From Marinihelvus sp942491555 (GTDB lineage Bacteria; Pseudomonadota; Gammaproteobacteria; Xanthomonadales; SZUA-36), in the NCBI GenBank assembly GCA_942491555.1, contig CALOBN010000006.1, positions 160,202 through 224,201 of the forward strand: DNA of 64,000 nt, in the 5' to 3' direction. Both the position numbers and the translations under genes were made by a program. The stretch's first letter is position 1, and every line of letters starts with the position of its first letter. Below the pieces are notes generated by a model. That model ran no database searches, was not told the origin of the DNA, and saw only the letters and a list, made by a program, of their open reading frames with translations. This document shows, piece by piece, positions 62,203 through 64,000 of this stretch.

Positions 62203-63885
62203 CTAACCATCCGCCCGGTGTGAACGGGACAGCATGCTTCCTGAGATATTTCTCACCCTGAACCCGTTCTGAAGCAGAATCCTCGTGGCGTAGTAGGACC
62301 GCTGTGCAGACCGGCAGAAAGGGTTGATTTCCTGGTCGCGAGGCAGCTCGTCCAGGCGCGCACGCAATTCGTGCAGCGGAATATTCAAAGCCCCGGGAAC
62401 GGACTCGGCAGCGACTTCCTGCGGGTTGCGTACATCCAGCAAAAACCCGTCGCCAATCGCATCCCAGTGGACCAGCGGCATATCGCCGCACAGCACGTCG
62501 GCGGCAATCATCCCGGCGAAATTCACCGGGTCCTTGGCGCTGCCATAAGGCGGCGCGTAGGAAAGCTCGGACTCTTCCAGGTCGTACACGGTGAAGCCGG
62601 CCTGGATGGCCATCGCGAATGAGTCGATCCGTTTCGGCACGCCGTCCTCGCCAAGGACCTGGGCGCCGAGGACCTTGCCATCGGATTTGCGGAACAGGAA
62701 CTTGATGACCAGCGTCTTCGCGCCGGGGTAATAACCGGCATGCGAGTTAGGGTAGAAATAGATTTTTTCGTAGTCCGTTTCGCCCATCCGCTGCAGCGTC
62801 TTCTCGCTGACACCGGTTTGCGCAATGGTGGCGTCAAACAGCTTGCAGATTGAGGTGCCCTGGGTGCCACGATAACGTGCGTCCCGGCCGGCGATCACGT
62901 CCGCCACGATGCGGCCCTGCCGGTTGGCGGGTCCGGCCAGTGGAATCAGGGTGTATTCACCGGTGACAAAATCCTTTACCTCGACCGCGTCGCCCACCGC
63001 AAAAATGTTCGGGTCAGAGGTGATCATCTGGTCGTTGACACGAAACCCGCCGCGTTTGCCGAGTTCCAGCCCGGCCATTTCGGCCAGGGACGTCTCGGGT
63101 TTCACCCCGATGGCCAGGATCACGATATCCGCTGGTATGGCTTTACCACTTTCCGTGAGCACCTCGAGACCGCCGTCAGCCTGTTTGAAGCCGGCAACCC
63201 CGTCGTTGAGCTCAACTGCCACATTGTGTTTGGCCAGGTAACGTTCAGCGAGGCGCGCCATTTCAGTATCCAGGGGCGGCATCACCTGGTTAAGCTTTTC
63301 CAGCAGGGTGACCGACAAGCCGCGTTCGACCAGGTTTTCAACCATTTCCAGGCCGATAAAGCCGCCGCCAACCACCACGGCGCGCCGCGACTCCCAGCCC
63401 GGGTCAATGCTGTTGAGCGGGTTGCCGACAGACCGGTCAATGTCCCGTTCCAGCCACTCGCGGATCTCCACCGCATCGGCCACGGTCCGTACGGAAAAGA
63501 TTCCGGGAAGGTCTATGCCGGGGAGCGGCGGACGAATGGGCGCTGCGCCCGGGGACAGCACCAGCTTGTCGTAGTGCTCCGTGCTGGTCTGGCCGTCACG
63601 CTTGTTTTCGAGCGTTACGGTTTGTGCCTGCGCATCAATGCCGACGACCTCGCAATGGGTTCTGCAATCGACGTTGAAGACGGCACGGAACATCTGCTCG
63701 GTCGCGACCAGGAGCTTGGATTCCTCATCGATGGAGCCGCCGACGTAGTACGGCAGGCCACAGTTGGCGTAGGACACGTAAGGTCCGCGCTCCACCAGCA
63801 AAATCTCGGCGTTTTCATCCAGGCGCCGCAACCGGGCCGCACAAGAGGCCCCGCCCGCGACACCACCAACAATGATAACTTTCAT
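62203..63885 (-). CDS. CoA-disulfide reductase/NADH oxidase with rhodanese domain
   Basis: A 560-residue flavoprotein. FAD-binding motif VIIVGGVAGGASCAARLRRL at the N-terminus, active Cys in SYANCGLPYYVGG (the CoA-disulfide reductase position), second nucleotide fold VVVGGGFIGLEMVENL, and FAVGDAVEVKDFV. Residues about 460-555 are a rhodanese domain with the catalytic loop FCRSAQRSYYATRI. Such fusions reduce CoA disulfides or persulfides/polysulfide. It is the first gene of the GRE operon, with 24 bases between the two. Confidence 0.9.
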   Translation of the reverse strand: MKVIIVGGVAGGASCAARLRRLDENAEILLVERGPYVSYANCGLPYYVGGSIDEESKLLVATEQMFRAVFNVDCRTHCEVVGIDAQAQTVTLENKRDGQTSTEHYDKLVLSPGAAPIRPPLPGIDLPGIFSVRTVADAVEIREWLERDIDRSVGNPLNSIDPGWESRRAVVVGGGFIGLEMVENLVERGLSVTLLEKLNQVMPPLDTEMARLAERYLAKHNVAVELNDGVAGFKQADGGLEVLTESGKAIPADIVILAIGVKPETSLAEMAGLELGKRGGFRVNDQMITSDPNIFAVGDAVEVKDFVTGEYTLIPLAGPANRQGRIVADVIAGRDARYRGTQGTSICKLFDATIAQTGVSEKTLQRMGETDYEKIYFYPNSHAGYYPGAKTLVIKFLFRKSDGKVLGAQVLGEDGVPKRIDSFAMAIQAGFTVYDLEESELSYAPPYGSAKDPVNFAGMIAADVLCGDMPLVHWDAIGDGFLLDVRNPQEVAAESVPGALNIPLHELRARLDELPRDQEINPFCRSAQRSYYATRILLQNGFRVRNISGSMLSRSHRADG

Positions 63886-63925
63886 TAATGAACGCTCCGG
63901 TCTGACTTGTTTTTTGCGCTCTTCT

Positions 63926-63946
63926 TTTGCCCGTCAGACGGGCAAA
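63926..63946. promoter_or_regulatory. Palindrome upstream of the CoA-disulfide reductase
   Basis: TTTGCCCGTC and GACGGGCAAA flank a single central A, a perfect inverted repeat about 40 bases before the start at 63885. It could be an operator or the hairpin of an upstream gene outside the window; there is no T-run on either side. Confidence 0.45.
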
Positions 63947-64000
63947 GGAATTGCGAGAGTGACCGTATCATTGCGTTGGAATCAGTAGACCTCGTAATTT

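Noticed and set aside
1..64000. tRNA, rRNA or CRISPR features
   Set aside because: No tRNA-like cloverleaf, rRNA core sequence or regularly spaced repeats were seen when reading the window.

Overview
The window looks like chromosomal DNA of a GC-rich Gammaproteobacterium with a doubled envelope: many Sec, Tat and lipobox signals, OmpR-type DNA-binding domains fused to TPRs, an RND tripartite pump, a canonical Fur palindrome and HdeD proteins. No rRNA, tRNA, CRISPR array or intact transposon was seen, so the genus is not fixed; a free-living aquatic or sediment lineage is a guess.

Layout. (1) 1-8163: the end of a membrane TPR protein, a beta-lactamase-fold serine hydrolase, an aldo/keto reductase coupled to a TIGR04076 protein, a DUF885 peptidase broken by an in-frame stop, and an NRAMP-like permease. 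A relic of a second aldo/keto reductase and a transposase-like scrap lie at 1.3-1.8 kb. (2) 8.5-18 kb: a co-directional hydrolase cluster (two amidohydrolases, a class A beta-lactamase homologue lacking Glu166, a Tat-exported serine hydrolase, HdeD, a porin) ending with an OmpR/CadC-type winged-helix TPR regulator. (3) 18.2-29.7 kb: a phospholipid-centred cluster: cardiolipin synthase, an AI-2E/PerM permease, two paralogous PLD lipoproteins, a lipin-like (LNS2-type) HAD phosphatase, HdeD, a ClsC-like PLD lipoprotein, an EEP-fold phosphodiesterase and an outer-membrane protein. (4) 29.9-42 kb: small and unknown envelope proteins, an AT-richer amidohydrolase that looks imported, a methyltransferase plus cyanophycin-synthetase-like Mur ligase pair, a Fur site, and two frameshifted genes. 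(5) 42.3-50.2 kb: an intact DUF885 peptidase and an RND/MFP/OMF efflux operon behind a perfect 20-bp palindrome. (6) 50.4-63.9 kb: a DszB-type desulfinase homologue with a lysine-rich histone-like N-terminus, an AraC regulator, then a long minus-strand run: CoA-disulfide reductase with rhodanese domain, a glycyl radical enzyme of unknown substrate, a divergent phosphofructokinase-family protein, the radical-SAM activase, glutamate dehydrogenase, a BASS-family carrier and a SulP carrier.

The best candidates for something undescribed are the glycyl-radical operon (57.5-63.9 kb), whose enzyme lacks both the Cys-x-Glu of the eliminases and the Cys-Cys of pyruvate formate-lyase and travels with a PFK homologue whose catalytic motif is altered; the tailed desulfinase homologue; the phospholipid-remodelling cluster; and a promoter architecture (TCATCA direct repeats 11 bp apart, then 19-20 bp to a TAT-type -10) repeated in front of three genes, probably the target of the local winged-helix regulator.
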